DNA of 64,000 bases from Bradyrhizobium campsiandrae (lineage in GTDB: Bacteria; Pseudomonadota; Alphaproteobacteria; Rhizobiales; Xanthobacteraceae): positions 1 through 64,000 of the forward strand of contig NZ_JAANIH010000043.1 of assembly GCF_014529705.1 (NCBI RefSeq), given 5' to 3'. Below are positions 7,078 to 16,927 of the stretch, one piece after another. Each line of letters starts with the position of its first letter. Position 1 is the stretch's first letter. A program made the position numbers and the translations under genes. The notes below the pieces were generated by a model, which saw only the letters and a program-made list of their open reading frames with translations, was not told the DNA's origin and did not search any database.

Positions 7078-8742
7078 ATGAAACGTTTTGCGATGGCCGC
7101 GAGCCTCGTCATATCCGCATGCTCGGTTGTGAGCGCCCAGACGACCGATCAACTGGTCAAGGGTGCAACCGATACGTCGAACGTTCTCAACTACGGGATG
7201 GGCTACAATCTCCAGCGCTTCTCGACGCTGAACCAGATCAACAAGGACACCGTCAAGAACCTCGTCCCGGTCTGGAATTACTCCTTCAACGACGATCGCA
7301 GCGAGGAATCGCAGCCGCTGGTGTACCAGGGCGTGATCTACGTGACCTCTCACAACGCGACCATGGCGGTCGACGCCAAGACCGGCAAGCAGATCTGGAA
7401 ATCCAAGATCGAATATCCGGCGGAAACGCCGCGCATCGTCTGCTGCGGCATCATCAACCGCGGCGCCGCCCTCTATGACGGCAAGCTGTTCCGCACCACG
7501 CTCGATGCCAACGTGATCGCGCTCGACGCCAAGGACGGCAAGGAGCTGTGGCGGCAGAAGGCGGCCGACATCAAGGAAGGCTATTCGATGACGGTGGCTC
7601 CGCTGGTCGCGGACGGCGTCGTCATCACCGGCATCTCCGGCGCCGAGTTCGGCACGCGCGGCTTCATCGACGGCTGGGATCCGGCAACAGGCAAGCATCT
7701 CTGGCGCACCCATTCGATCCCTTCGCCGGACGAGCCCGGCGGCGACACCTGGAAGGGCGACACCTGGAAGCTCGGCGGCGGCTCGACCTGGATCACCGGG
7801 TCCTATGATCCCGAGCTGAACACGGTGTATTGGGGCATCGGCAACCCCGGCCCGTTCAACGCGGCCGTGCGTCCCGGCGACAATCTCTACACCTGCTCCG
7901 TGCTGGCGATGGATCCCAAGACCGGCAAGATCAAATGGCACTACCAGTTCTCGCCGAACAATCCGTTCGACTATGACTCGGTGGCCGAGATGGTCCTCGC
8001 CGACATGAATGTCGAGGGCAAGCCGACTAAGGTGCTGATGGATGCCAACCGCAACGGCTTCTTCTACGTGCTCGATCGCACCAACGGCAAGGTGCTCGCC
8101 GCCAATCCCTACGTGAAGGTCAATTGGGCCAGCGGCGTCGATCTGAAGAGCGGCCGCCCGATCGAGACTGACGTCGTCAAGGATGCGCGCGACGGCAAGA
8201 AGGTCACGGTCTATCCGTCGATCCTCGGCGGCAAGAACTGGGAGCCGATGTCGTTCAATCCGCAGACGGGCCTTGCCTACGCCAACACGCTCGCCTTCGG
8301 CGGCAGGTACAAGTCGGAGCCGGCCACCTTCAAGCAGGGCGAATGGTATCTCGGCATGGACCTGACCGATCCCTGGGAATGGGGTGACGGCGCGCGCGGC
8401 CATCTGAAGGCGATCGATCCGATGACCGGCAAGGCGAAATGGGAAGCGCCCAGCGACATTCCGCGCTTCTCCGGCGTGCTGTCGACCGCGGGCGGCGTCG
8501 TGTTCACCGGCGCCTTGACCGGCGAGTTCGAGGCCTTCGATGCCGACAGCGGCAAGAAGCTCTGGCAGTTCCAGACCGGCTCCGGCATCGAGGGACAGCC
8601 GGTAACCTGGCAGCAGGACGGCGTGCAGTACGTCGCCGTCACCTCTGGCTATGGCGGCGTCTACTCGCTGTTCTCCGGCGACGAACGGCTGGCCAAGGTG
8701 CCGCCCGGCGGTTCGCTGTGGGTGTTTGCGGTGAAGCAGTAA
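7078..8742 (+). CDS. Lanthanide-type PQQ-dependent alcohol dehydrogenase (ExaF/PedH-like)
   Basis: Periplasmic quinoprotein of 554 residues with a signal peptide (about 1-20, SVVSAQ) and an eight-bladed propeller with repeated W-motifs (DAKTGKQIW, DAKDGKELW, DPATGKHLW). Visible active-site features are the vicinal cysteines RIVCCGI (Cys122-Cys123), the metal ligands Glu190 (SGAEFG) and Asn256 (GIGNPG), the catalytic Asp298 and the additional Asp300 in FDYD. That second Asp marks lanthanide-dependent members (XoxF, ExaF, PedH); calcium enzymes have a small residue there. It is shorter than XoxF and lacks its EWDYDG context, so an ExaF/PedH-like alcohol or aldehyde oxidase fits better. It heads an operon with cytochrome c and a XoxJ-like protein. 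Confidence 0.85.
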   Translation: MKRFAMAASLVISACSVVSAQTTDQLVKGATDTSNVLNYGMGYNLQRFSTLNQINKDTVKNLVPVWNYSFNDDRSEESQPLVYQGVIYVTSHNATMAVDAKTGKQIWKSKIEYPAETPRIVCCGIINRGAALYDGKLFRTTLDANVIALDAKDGKELWRQKAADIKEGYSMTVAPLVADGVVITGISGAEFGTRGFIDGWDPATGKHLWRTHSIPSPDEPGGDTWKGDTWKLGGGSTWITGSYDPELNTVYWGIGNPGPFNAAVRPGDNLYTCSVLAMDPKTGKIKWHYQFSPNNPFDYDSVAEMVLADMNVEGKPTKVLMDANRNGFFYVLDRTNGKVLAANPYVKVNWASGVDLKSGRPIETDVVKDARDGKKVTVYPSILGGKNWEPMSFNPQTGLAYANTLAFGGRYKSEPATFKQGEWYLGMDLTDPWEWGDGARGHLKAIDPMTGKAKWEAPSDIPRFSGVLSTAGGVVFTGALTGEFEAFDADSGKKLWQFQTGSGIEGQPVTWQQDGVQYVAVTSGYGGVYSLFSGDERLAKVPPGGSLWVFAVKQ

Positions 8743-8754
8743 CGGCGAGAGACG

Positions 8755-9108
8755 TTGAGAGACACATCGCACAAGACGGTGGCGGTCATCGCCACCGTCG
8801 CGGTTCTGACGGTCGCGCTTGCGGCGACCGTCCGTGCCGCGGATGATTCGAACGGCAATCCGCTGCAGGCGCAGATCGACCACGGCAAGTCGACCTATGC
8901 CGAAAAATGCTCGCACTGCCACGGCCCCAATCTGATGAACTCCGGCACCATCACCCCGGATCTGCGCGCCTTTCCCGACGACAAGACCCGCTTCGTCACG
9001 ACGGTGAAGAACGGCAAGAACAACAGGATGCCGCCTTGGGGCGACATTCTCGACGACGACCAGATCGGCGATCTCTGGGCCTTCATCTCGAGCCGGAGGA
9101 AGCCGTGA
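8755..9108 (+). CDS. Periplasmic c-type cytochrome, partner of the PQQ dehydrogenase
   Basis: A 117-residue monohaem cytochrome c with an N-terminal export segment (about 1-29). The haem-binding motif is CSHCH (Cys52-His56) and Met92 in NNRMPPWGD is the likely axial ligand. It probably takes electrons from the reduced PQQ of the upstream dehydrogenase and passes them to the terminal oxidase chain. The start appears to be TTG at 8755, 12 bases after the dehydrogenase stop; no ATG or GTG gives a complete signal peptide. The stop overlaps the GTG of the next gene, so the three genes are translationally linked. Confidence 0.85.
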   Translation: MRDTSHKTVAVIATVAVLTVALAATVRAADDSNGNPLQAQIDHGKSTYAEKCSHCHGPNLMNSGTITPDLRAFPDDKTRFVTTVKNGKNNRMPPWGDILDDDQIGDLWAFISSRRKP

Positions 9109-10031
9109 AGAACTGGCTGGCAACACTTGGTCTCGCCATGATGCTCGCTGCGCCGGCGACCGCGGCGTGGGCGGCTGATCCCCTCAGCATCTGCCTCGAC
9201 GAGGACCGCCCACCGCTCTCGGCGCACCACAAGGGCAAGCCGGATTCAGGCTTCGACGTCCTTTTGGCGCAGGCGGTCGCGGACCGGATGGGACGGTCGC
9301 TCAGGATCCAATGGTTCGAGAGCAAGCTGGATGAGGATTCGAGCCCGCAGCTCGAGGCCAATGCGCTGCTTTCCGACGGGCGCTGCGCGCTGATCGGCGG
9401 CTATGCGCTGACGACGGACTCGCTGGTCAAGCCCGGCATGAAGACGGCGCGCCTGCCGGATTTCACCGGGGCCACGCGCGATGACCGGCGTCGCCGCGTT
9501 GCGCTCGGCGAACTCGCGCCGACCAGGCCTTACGTCTATTCGCCGATGACCATTGTGCTCGGGGCGAAGGCGCGCGACCGCAAGATCGGCGACATCGGCG
9601 ATCTCGCCGGGCTTCGCCTCGCAATCGAGAGCGGCTCATTGGGTGATGCCATCCTGATGACTTTCGACAAGGGGCGCCTGATCGACAACATCACCCATCT
9701 CGTCCCCGGCCGCGACGACCTCCTTGGCGCGCTCGATCGCGGCGACTACGACGCGACCTTGATCGACCTTGCCCGCTTCGACGCCCACCGCGCCGCGCAT
9801 CCCGAGACGGCGATCACGGCGTCCGGCTATTATTATCCAATCGGCGCCAATCGCGGCTATGTCGGGCTTGGCAGCGACCCTGCCCTGATCGAGGCCGTCA
9901 ACAAGGCGCTGAGGGATCTTGCGGCCGAAGGCAGGATCGCCGAGTTCGGCAAGCAGGCCGGCCTGACCTATCTGCCGCCGCGCGAGCCCGCCATCCTTGG
10001 GGATGTCTGGACGAAAATCATTCAGCGATAA
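9105..10031 (+). CDS. XoxJ-like periplasmic binding protein of the quinoprotein dehydrogenase system
   Basis: A 308-residue exported protein (signal peptide about 1-24, ATAAWAAD) with the solute-binding family 3 fold: an opening LSICLDEDRPPLS, the domain crossover around YSPMTIVLGAK and the closing ALRDLAAEGRIAEFGKQAG. Such proteins next to PQQ dehydrogenases (XoxJ, MoxJ) are thought to help assemble or activate the dehydrogenase with its cytochrome rather than import a solute; no ABC permease is adjacent here. GTG at 9105 overlaps the cytochrome stop (GTGA). Unusually, it pairs with the ExaF-type enzyme while xoxF-xoxG downstream has no such gene, so one protein may serve both. Confidence 0.8.
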   Translation: MKNWLATLGLAMMLAAPATAAWAADPLSICLDEDRPPLSAHHKGKPDSGFDVLLAQAVADRMGRSLRIQWFESKLDEDSSPQLEANALLSDGRCALIGGYALTTDSLVKPGMKTARLPDFTGATRDDRRRRVALGELAPTRPYVYSPMTIVLGAKARDRKIGDIGDLAGLRLAIESGSLGDAILMTFDKGRLIDNITHLVPGRDDLLGALDRGDYDATLIDLARFDAHRAAHPETAITASGYYYPIGANRGYVGLGSDPALIEAVNKALRDLAAEGRIAEFGKQAGLTYLPPREPAILGDVWTKIIQR

Positions 10032-10170
10032 GGTGGCCGCGCGTGCCGACTGATCGCAACTGCCACTTCGCATCCGACCAAAGCCTAGTGTCGCAACCGT
10101 TGTGACCGGCTATGATTGCGGCGAGCGCCGGGCGGCGCCTCACTCCGCCCGGGCAAGAGAGGCCGAGCGC

Positions 10171-10611
10171 ATGAGACCCGATGCCGTCGCGGTGGCCGCC
10201 CTGGTCATCCTGCTTTTTCCGATGGGCTATTTCCTGCTGGCCTCGCCTGCATTCCTGCTGGTGAAGCTCGACCTTCCGCCCGTCACGCAGTTGCTGCGCG
10301 GGATGTTCGACATCCAATTCAGAATGATCGGCGTGACCGGCGTCTTGGCGACCGTGGCTTTCGTCATCGCCGGTCGACCGCTCTTTGCCATGGCGATCGG
10401 CGCGATGGCGGGCCTCGCAATCTGGGGACGCGGTCGGTTCATGCGGCGGATGGATGATGAGCTCAGCGCCCGGGATGCCGGCGATACTGAGGCCGTGCGC
10501 CGACTACGCCGGTTGCACTGGAGCGGAATGCTCTGCAACGCAACCCTGGTCGCGGCGCTCGTGACCAGCATTCCCTACGTCGCCATGTCGGCGCAGGCAG
10601 GGCCGGCCTAG
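10171..10611 (+). CDS. Small integral membrane protein, unknown function
   Basis: A 146-residue protein with about four membrane segments (roughly 5-31, 51-68, 70-87 and 119-139) and a charged cytoplasmic stretch between the last two (RGRFMRRMDDELSARDAG). No known transport or redox motif is visible. ATG at 10171 starts directly at the first membrane helix; the ORF is open further upstream, but that extension is hydrophilic. The stop overlaps the stop of the convergent AraC gene by 4 bases. Function unknown. Confidence 0.6.
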   Translation: MRPDAVAVAALVILLFPMGYFLLASPAFLLVKLDLPPVTQLLRGMFDIQFRMIGVTGVLATVAFVIAGRPLFAMAIGAMAGLAIWGRGRFMRRMDDELSARDAGDTEAVRRLRRLHWSGMLCNATLVAALVTSIPYVAMSAQAGPA

Positions 10612-11576
10612 TTCTCGTCCGCGGCGACGGCGCCTTGCTGCGCCTTGTGGATCGAGGACGGCACCACGCCGAAATATTTCCGGAACACGCGGCTGAAATG
10701 CGACGAGCTGGAGAAGCCCCAGGAGAACGCGACATCGGTGATGGTCTTGCCGGCGTGGGCCTCGAGCTCCTGACGGCAGTTCTGCAGGCGCGCCTGCCAG
10801 ATATAGTCGCTCACCGTGGTGCCGCGCTCCGAGAACAGCATGTGCAGGTAGCGCTTGGAGCAGCCGAGCTCGGCCGAGATCTGGTCGATGCACAGATCGG
10901 GATCACGCAGGTGCTCGCGGATGAAGAATTGGGCCCGCACATACATCGCCTCGGGCCCGACACGATCGAACATCGTGTCGGCTTCGCGCAGCGGCAGCAG
11001 CAACAGGTCGATCAGCGAATCAGCAACGCCGACCGCACTGTTGGCCGAAAGCTTCGCCGCCTCATCGAAGGTGGCATGGACGAAATCGTGGGCGATCCGC
11101 CCTGTCCCTGTCTTGGCCGACAGCTTGCAGGCGGGCATGCGCTGAGACGGGAAGCCACGATCGCGCAGCAGCGCCTTCGGCACGATCACGACGTCGTGGC
11201 GCGTGAAGGCGGGGCTCACGATCAAATGCGGGCATGAGACGTCATAGGCGATGATGTCGCCCGGGTTCAATTCGATGTGGCGGCCTTCCTGCTCGAAATA
11301 GGACACGCCGTAGGTCTGGAAGTGGATCTTGATGTACGGGTGTTCATTGGCCTTGGCGCGCGCCAGCGTGTGCGCGATGCGGTGCTGGCTCACCTCGATC
11401 TGGCAGAGCTTGAGGCGTGAGACGCTGGTGTAGTCGATGCGCCCTTCGAGCGAAGACGCCTCCAGCGGATCGACATCGAAGTGACCACACAGACTCGTCA
11501 GCCCGTCGATCCAGCTCTGGATCTGGCGCTTCGGCGTCAGTCCGGTCGTCGAGAGCGTATGAATTGTGTCGGACAT
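10608..11576 (-). CDS. AraC-family transcriptional regulator
   Basis: A 322-residue regulator. The N-terminal two-thirds is a cupin-like sensor of the AraC-binding type found in FeaR/ActB-like proteins (EQEGRHIELNPGDIIAYDVS). The C-terminal third (about 215-315) holds two helix-turn-helix motifs: DQISAELGCSKRYLHMLF and ITDVAFSWGFSSSSHFSRVF, with the usual KYFGVVPS ending. ATG at 11576 is preferred; a GTG at 11588 is possible. It lies between the two lanthanide-type dehydrogenase operons and transcribes away from xoxF, so it is the obvious local candidate for their regulator. No two-component pair (MxbDM type) is visible nearby. Confidence 0.88.
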   Translation of the reverse strand: MSDTIHTLSTTGLTPKRQIQSWIDGLTSLCGHFDVDPLEASSLEGRIDYTSVSRLKLCQIEVSQHRIAHTLARAKANEHPYIKIHFQTYGVSYFEQEGRHIELNPGDIIAYDVSCPHLIVSPAFTRHDVVIVPKALLRDRGFPSQRMPACKLSAKTGTGRIAHDFVHATFDEAAKLSANSAVGVADSLIDLLLLPLREADTMFDRVGPEAMYVRAQFFIREHLRDPDLCIDQISAELGCSKRYLHMLFSERGTTVSDYIWQARLQNCRQELEAHAGKTITDVAFSWGFSSSSHFSRVFRKYFGVVPSSIHKAQQGAVAADEN

Positions 11577-12089
11577 TAATCCAGCCACTGATGTGTTCCG
11601 GGATTCGACGCGAATCGCAGCCAGCGCCTGCTGAGCCCCTCGGCCATGATTGCGTGACGTTTACCTCGAATTTGAGCGGTCTTTTGAAACGAGCGCCATC
11701 GTTCCATTGCCACCCTTGAAAGTTAATCCTCCGCCTTAGTTGCAGCGCCGTCAAGGGGAACCTGAGCGCCGAGCTTGGCGCCGCACCGCACGGAAGCCGC
11801 TGAATTCGCTACTGCAAAATCAAAATGTTTGCCCCCGTGCGCTGTCGAGCAAAGCGCCTTCACTCTTGGGCAAGTTTCCCGTTGGCGAAGTCGTTAGGGA
11901 TTGCAGCAGGAACAAAAAGAACGGGCTGCTCCTGCACGCGGACCCGTAGCTCTCATCCGGAGGAGGAAACAGCACAGCATCGTTTCTGGTCCCCAACATG
12001 ACCGCCCTGCACGAGCAGACGCCGGACGAGTAGCCCGGCGATTAAGCAATGCTTCGGAAACAATAAACGAGTCCAACGGAGGAATGACT
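11577..12089. promoter_or_regulatory. Upstream region of xoxF and the AraC gene
   Basis: A 513-base stretch with no convincing gene between the divergent AraC gene and xoxF. A strong Shine-Dalgarno-like GGAGGAGG at 11959-11966 is not followed by a start codon at usable spacing. The true xoxF ribosome-binding site is CGGAGGA just before 12084/12090. An 11-codon ORF at 11998-12033 could be a leader but has no good ribosome-binding site. The length suggests a long 5' leader or several regulator sites. Confidence 0.4.
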
Positions 12090-13895
12090 ATGCGCAAGGT
12101 GCTACTGGCGACCTTTCTCGGCTCCGCGGCGGCTCTCGCCGTCGCGAGCGCGTCAGCCAATGACGAGCTGAACAAAATGTCGCAGAACCCGAAAGACTGG
12201 GTGATGCCGACGGGTGATTATGCCAACAACCGCTATTCCAAGCTGAACCAGATCAACGCGCAAAATGTCGGTAAGCTCCAGGTCGCCTGGACTTTCTCAA
12301 CCGGCGTGCTGCGCGGCCATGAAGGTGGCCCGCTGATCATCGGCAACATGATGTACGTCCATACGCCGTTCCCGAACAAGGTCTACGCGATTGACCTTTC
12401 CAACGAGAACAAGATCGTCTGGAAGTACGAGCCGAAGCAGGATCCGAACGTCATCCCGGTGATGTGCTGCGACACCGTTAACCGCGGCCTCGCCTTCGGC
12501 GACGGCAAGATCTTCCTGCATCAGGCCGACACGACCCTGGTCGCGCTCGACGCCAAGACCGGTCAGGTCGCATGGACCGCGAAGAACGGCGATCCCAGCA
12601 AGGGCGAGACCGGCACTTCGGCGCCGATGGTCGTCAAGGACAAGGTGCTGATCGGCATCTCCGGTGGCGAGTTCGGCGTGCAGGCTCACATGAGCGCCTA
12701 CGACATCAAGACCGGCAAGCTGGCCTGGCGCGGCTATTCGGAAGGTCCCGACGACCAGATCCTGGTCGACGACAAGACCACTGCACTCGGCAAGCCGATC
12801 GGCAAGGATTCGAGCCTCAAGACCTGGCAGGGCGATCAGTGGAAGATCGGCGGCGGCGCCACCTGGGGCTGGATCTCGTACGATCCCGAGCTGAACCTGA
12901 TCTACTACGGCTCGGGTAATCCTTCGACCTGGAATCCGAAGCAGCGTCCCGGCGACAACAAATGGTCGATGACGATCTGGGCACGCAATCCGGATACGGG
13001 CGTCGCCAAGTGGGTCTATCAGATGACGCCCCACGACGAATGGGACTATGACGGCGTCAACGAGATGATCCTGTCGGACCAGTCGATCAACGGCCAGGCC
13101 CGCAAGCTGCTGACGCATTTCGACCGTAACGGCCTCGGCTATACGCTCGATCGCGGCACTGGTGAGCTGCTGGTCGCCGAAAAATACGACCCGAAGGTGA
13201 ACTGGACCTCCGGCGTCGACATGGACAAGAACTCCGCCACCTATGGCCGTCCGAAGGTGCTCGACGCAGCTTCGACCGACAAGGCCGGCGAAGATCACAA
13301 CGTGAAGGGCATCTGCCCGGCCGCGCTCGGCACCAAGGACGAGCAGCCGGCGGCCTACTCGCCGGACACGCAGCTGTTCTACGTTCCGACCAACCACGTC
13401 TGCATGGACTACGAACCGTTCAAGGTGAGCTACACCGCGGGCCAGCCCTATGTCGGTGCGACACTGTCGATGTATCCGCCGCAGGGCGATACCAACATGG
13501 GTAACTTCATCGCCTGGGACGGCAAGACCGGCAAGATCGTCTGGTCGAACAAGGAGCAGTTCTCGGTCTGGTCGGGTGCGCTCGCAACCGCCGGCGGCGT
13601 GGTCTTCTACGGCACGCTCGAAGGCTACCTGAAGGCGGTCGACGCCAAGACCGGCAAGGAGCTCTACAAGTTCAAGACTCCCTCCGGCATCATCGGCAAC
13701 GTCACCACCTATGAGAACAATGGCAAGCAGTACGTTGCCGTGCTCTCCGGCGTCGGCGGCTGGGCCGGCATTGGTCTGGCAGCGGGCCTGACCGATCCGA
13801 CCGCAGGCCTCGGTGCCGTCGGTGGCTACGCGGCCCTCAGCAACTACACGGCGCTCGGCGGCACGCTGACCGTGTTCTCGCTGCCGTCGAACTAG
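12090..13895 (+). CDS. xoxF: Lanthanide-dependent methanol dehydrogenase XoxF
   Basis: Periplasmic PQQ methanol dehydrogenase of 601 residues, the usual XoxF length, with a signal peptide (about 1-23, ASAND). Vicinal cysteines are Cys126-Cys127 (VMCCDTV). Metal and catalytic residues are Glu194 (GGEFG), Asn277 (GSGNPS), Asp319 and the lanthanide-specific Asp321 in HDEWDYDGVNE, the classic XoxF signature; MxaF has Ala at the last position. It oxidises methanol to formaldehyde or formate and passes electrons to the cytochrome encoded next. ATG at 12090 has GGAGG 7 bases upstream; ATG at 12084 is less well spaced. No mxaI-like small subunit is present, as expected for XoxF. It is probably controlled with the C1 genes that follow. 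Confidence 0.96.
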   Translation: MRKVLLATFLGSAAALAVASASANDELNKMSQNPKDWVMPTGDYANNRYSKLNQINAQNVGKLQVAWTFSTGVLRGHEGGPLIIGNMMYVHTPFPNKVYAIDLSNENKIVWKYEPKQDPNVIPVMCCDTVNRGLAFGDGKIFLHQADTTLVALDAKTGQVAWTAKNGDPSKGETGTSAPMVVKDKVLIGISGGEFGVQAHMSAYDIKTGKLAWRGYSEGPDDQILVDDKTTALGKPIGKDSSLKTWQGDQWKIGGGATWGWISYDPELNLIYYGSGNPSTWNPKQRPGDNKWSMTIWARNPDTGVAKWVYQMTPHDEWDYDGVNEMILSDQSINGQARKLLTHFDRNGLGYTLDRGTGELLVAEKYDPKVNWTSGVDMDKNSATYGRPKVLDAASTDKAGEDHNVKGICPAALGTKDEQPAAYSPDTQLFYVPTNHVCMDYEPFKVSYTAGQPYVGATLSMYPPQGDTNMGNFIAWDGKTGKIVWSNKEQFSVWSGALATAGGVVFYGTLEGYLKAVDAKTGKELYKFKTPSGIIGNVTTYENNGKQYVAVLSGVGGWAGIGLAAGLTDPTAGLGAVGGYAALSNYTALGGTLTVFSLPSN

Positions 13896-13913
13896 CCTCG
13901 TTCCCGTATCGCT

Positions 13914-13942
13914 CCGGCGCGTGGATCACCTCCACGCGCCGG
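13914..13942 (+). other. Intra-operon stem-loop between xoxF and xoxG
   Basis: A perfect 12-base inverted repeat, CCGGCGCGTGGA with its complement TCCACGCGCCGG, is separated by a 5-base loop. No T-run follows, so it is more likely an mRNA-stabilising or attenuating hairpin protecting the xoxF transcript than a full terminator. Confidence 0.6.
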
Positions 13943-13975
13943 CTCGCCTCCACTTGATGCTTCGAGGAACACCTC

Positions 13976-14494
13976 TTGCGTAGAACCTGCTCTGTCATTG
14001 CTGCGATGATCTTTGTTGCGTCCGGAGGAATTGCTGTTGCGGACGGCTCGGGCGATCCGACCGCCGTCAAGCAGAACGAAACTGGCGAATGGATGGATAA
14101 GGATGGTAACCCGACCTACAAGGTCAATGGCGACTCCGTCGACTGGTACACCTATTCCGGATATCGCCGCTATCACTCCGACTGCCACGTGTGTCATGGC
14201 CCCGATGGCATGGGCTCGACCTATGCGCCGGCGCTGAAGGATTCGCTCAAGACCATGAGCTATGCCGATTTTCTCGGCGTCGTGGCCTCGGGCCGCAAGA
14301 ACATCTCGACCGCCTCGGAGAACGTGATGCCGGCGTTCGGCGATAATCCGAACGTCGCCTGCTACATGGACGATCTCTACGTCTATCTGCGCGCCCGCTC
14401 CAACGAGGCCTGGGGCCGCGCCCGACCAGGCAAGCATCAGGACAAGAACGACGCCTATACCAAGAACGAAGACTCGTGCATGGGCAAGAAGTGA
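13976..14494 (+). CDS. xoxG: Cytochrome c XoxG, electron acceptor of XoxF
   Basis: A 172-residue cytochrome of the cL/XoxG type with a signal peptide (about 1-22). The haem motif is CHVCH (Cys70-His74) and Met118 in ENVMPAFG is the probable axial ligand. The C-terminal tail is long and charged with a final cysteine (KNEDSCMGKK). It receives electrons from XoxF in the periplasm. The start is a TTG at 13976 preceded by GAGGAA; it is the only start that gives the complete signal peptide. It lies 80 bases after xoxF, with the hairpin at 13914 between them, so its expression may be set lower than xoxF. Confidence 0.9.
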   Translation: MRRTCSVIAAMIFVASGGIAVADGSGDPTAVKQNETGEWMDKDGNPTYKVNGDSVDWYTYSGYRRYHSDCHVCHGPDGMGSTYAPALKDSLKTMSYADFLGVVASGRKNISTASENVMPAFGDNPNVACYMDDLYVYLRARSNEAWGRARPGKHQDKNDAYTKNEDSCMGKK

Positions 14495-14555
14495 ACGTTT
14501 GCAGCCCGGCCGAGACTTAACTCTTGGCATCCTGCGAGAATTTGAGGAGTTACCG

Positions 14556-15665
<1,110 letters not shown>

Positions 15666-15697
15666 CCCAAGGACATCACACCCAGGAGGATCGACCC

Positions 15698-16261
15698 ATG
15701 ACTGTTGCACTCCACCCCTCGATCGACAACGGCGTCAAACAGGGCAGCGGGCACTTCGCCGGCGGCACCCTCGTCTGCAAATGCAAGGACCATCAGGTCA
15801 AGGTCGGCGTCAAGGGCGACGTGGCGCACAATCACGCCTGCGGCTGCACCAAGTGCTGGAAGCCGCAGGGCGCAACGTTCTCTGTCGTTGCCGTAGTGCC
15901 GCGTCAGAACGTCACCGTGCTCGAGAACGGCGACAAGCTCCAGATCGTGGATCCCTCCGCGGTGATCCAGCGCCACGCCTGCAAGGCCTGCGGCACGCAC
16001 ATGTATGGCCGCATCGAGAACAAGAACCATCCATTCTACGGTCTCGACTTCATCCATCCCGAGCTGTTCCAGGAGCAGGGCTCGCAGGCGCCGCAATTTG
16101 CCGCCTTCGTCTCCTCGGTCATCGAGTCGGGCGTCAAGCCTGAGCAGATGGCCGGCATCCGGGCGCGGCTGAAGGAAATCGGGCTCGAGCCCTATGACTG
16201 CCTGTCGCCGGCGCTAATGGACGCGATCGCGACTCATGTGGCGAAGGCCAAGGCTGCTTAG
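15698..16261 (+). CDS. gfa: Glutathione-dependent formaldehyde-activating enzyme (S-(hydroxymethyl)glutathione synthase)
   Basis: A 187-residue member of the GFA/CENP-V family. Zinc-binding cysteines are visible in LVCKCKDHQ, HACGCTKCWKP and HACKACGTHMYG. It speeds the condensation of formaldehyde with glutathione to make the substrate of the dehydrogenase encoded directly upstream (32 bases between the genes, ribosome-binding site AGGAGG). The C-terminus ends KAKAA, and its last codons run into a short-period repeat that continues past the stop. Confidence 0.94.
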   Translation: MTVALHPSIDNGVKQGSGHFAGGTLVCKCKDHQVKVGVKGDVAHNHACGCTKCWKPQGATFSVVAVVPRQNVTVLENGDKLQIVDPSAVIQRHACKACGTHMYGRIENKNHPFYGLDFIHPELFQEQGSQAPQFAAFVSSVIESGVKPEQMAGIRARLKEIGLEPYDCLSPALMDAIATHVAKAKAA

Positions 16262-16334
16262 GAAGGCTGCTTAGGAAGGCTGCCTGATTAGGAAGGCTGC
16301 CTGAGAAGGCCGTCCGAGAAGGTCGCCTGACAAG
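16248..16334 (+). repeat. Degenerate tandem repeat spanning the end of gfa
   Basis: The unit AGGAAGGCTGC(CTGA) is repeated three or four times with decay (AGGCTGCTT, AGGAAGGCTGCTT, AGGAAGGCTGCCTGAT, AGGAAGGCTGCCTGAG), then AGAAGG variants. The first unit encodes the last residues and the stop of gfa, so repeat expansion has probably moved or copied the stop region. Confidence 0.6.
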
Positions 16335-16346
16335 CCCGTCGGAAAT

Positions 16347-16388
16347 GAGCCCGCCCCCTGCTGGCCGCCAGCGAGGGGGCGGGGGCTC
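16347..16388 (+). terminator. Strong GC-rich hairpin after gfa
   Basis: The arms GAGCCCGCCCCC and GGGGGCGGGGGCTC are complementary around a 16-base loop about 85 bases after the gfa stop. There is no U-tract, so it may act as a 3'-end processing or stabilising structure rather than a simple intrinsic terminator. Confidence 0.55.
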
Positions 16389-16927
16389 TCAATGACCGCG
16401 GCGAGTTCGCCGCCTGCGCACTTTGCGTAAGCGAGCGTGTTCCGCTCCCTCAGTCCTGGTCTCTGAATGACTGCGCAGTGCCGCCCTCTTCCTGCTCGAA
16501 GTCAGCGCGCCCTGCGATTCTCCCTCCCTCGACTGAGGATTACTGCTTCGTCCGCGCAGTCCCTCTGGCGGACGAAGCTTTTTTCTTCGCCTCAGATTTG
16601 CGGCCGCGCAAGACGCATCGTCGCGCCCTGCTTTTGACAAATCCCGGATGCAATCTCTTCACGTCGAGAACACCCGGCTGTGAATGCCGGCGCGGCGCGA
16701 ACTCTGCTACGGTCGCGTCGTCACGATGCCGCACGAATTCAATCAATCAAGAACAAACGGGAGGTATCGAGCACATCCGGACATTGCGATTCGCATTGCA
16801 GCTTCCTGCCGGGGCCTGCCCGCGCAGGGCAACGGGCCGGAATGCGGTCGCACGACGCAGCGGACATTGCGCCGAGCTGAATCGGCAATGTTGAAATCAG
16901 CAAGCTTATGAAGAGCGAGGGACGATC
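16389..16927. other. Non-coding stretch with a possible small RNA
   Basis: No supported protein gene is seen in this 539-base gap between gfa and the 2Fe-2S subunit gene. It contains a textbook intrinsic terminator at 16545-16584 that lies too far from gfa to be its first terminator, so a separate short transcript from about 16390 to 16584 is possible. The right part should hold the promoter of the gene at 16928, which has a GAGGGA ribosome-binding site. Confidence 0.35.
16545..16584 (+). terminator. Rho-independent terminator
   Basis: An 11-base perfect stem, GCTTCGTCCGC with GCGGACGAAGC, is followed immediately by six Ts (16579-16584). It works only in the rightward direction; the reverse strand has no T-run. 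Confidence 0.75.

Noticed and set aside
6952..9126. A 724-codon open frame on the minus strand opposite the PQQ dehydrogenase
   Set aside because: Same GC-skew effect; no signal peptide or motif, while the plus strand encodes a complete quinoprotein.
11998..12033. Eleven-codon ORF in the xoxF leader
   Set aside because: No ribosome-binding site at usable distance and no coupling to xoxF; not listed as a gene.
12090..13895. Calcium-dependent MxaF methanol dehydrogenase
   Set aside because: The EWDYDG motif has the extra Asp absent from MxaF, and no mxaI small subunit or mxa maturation genes are adjacent.
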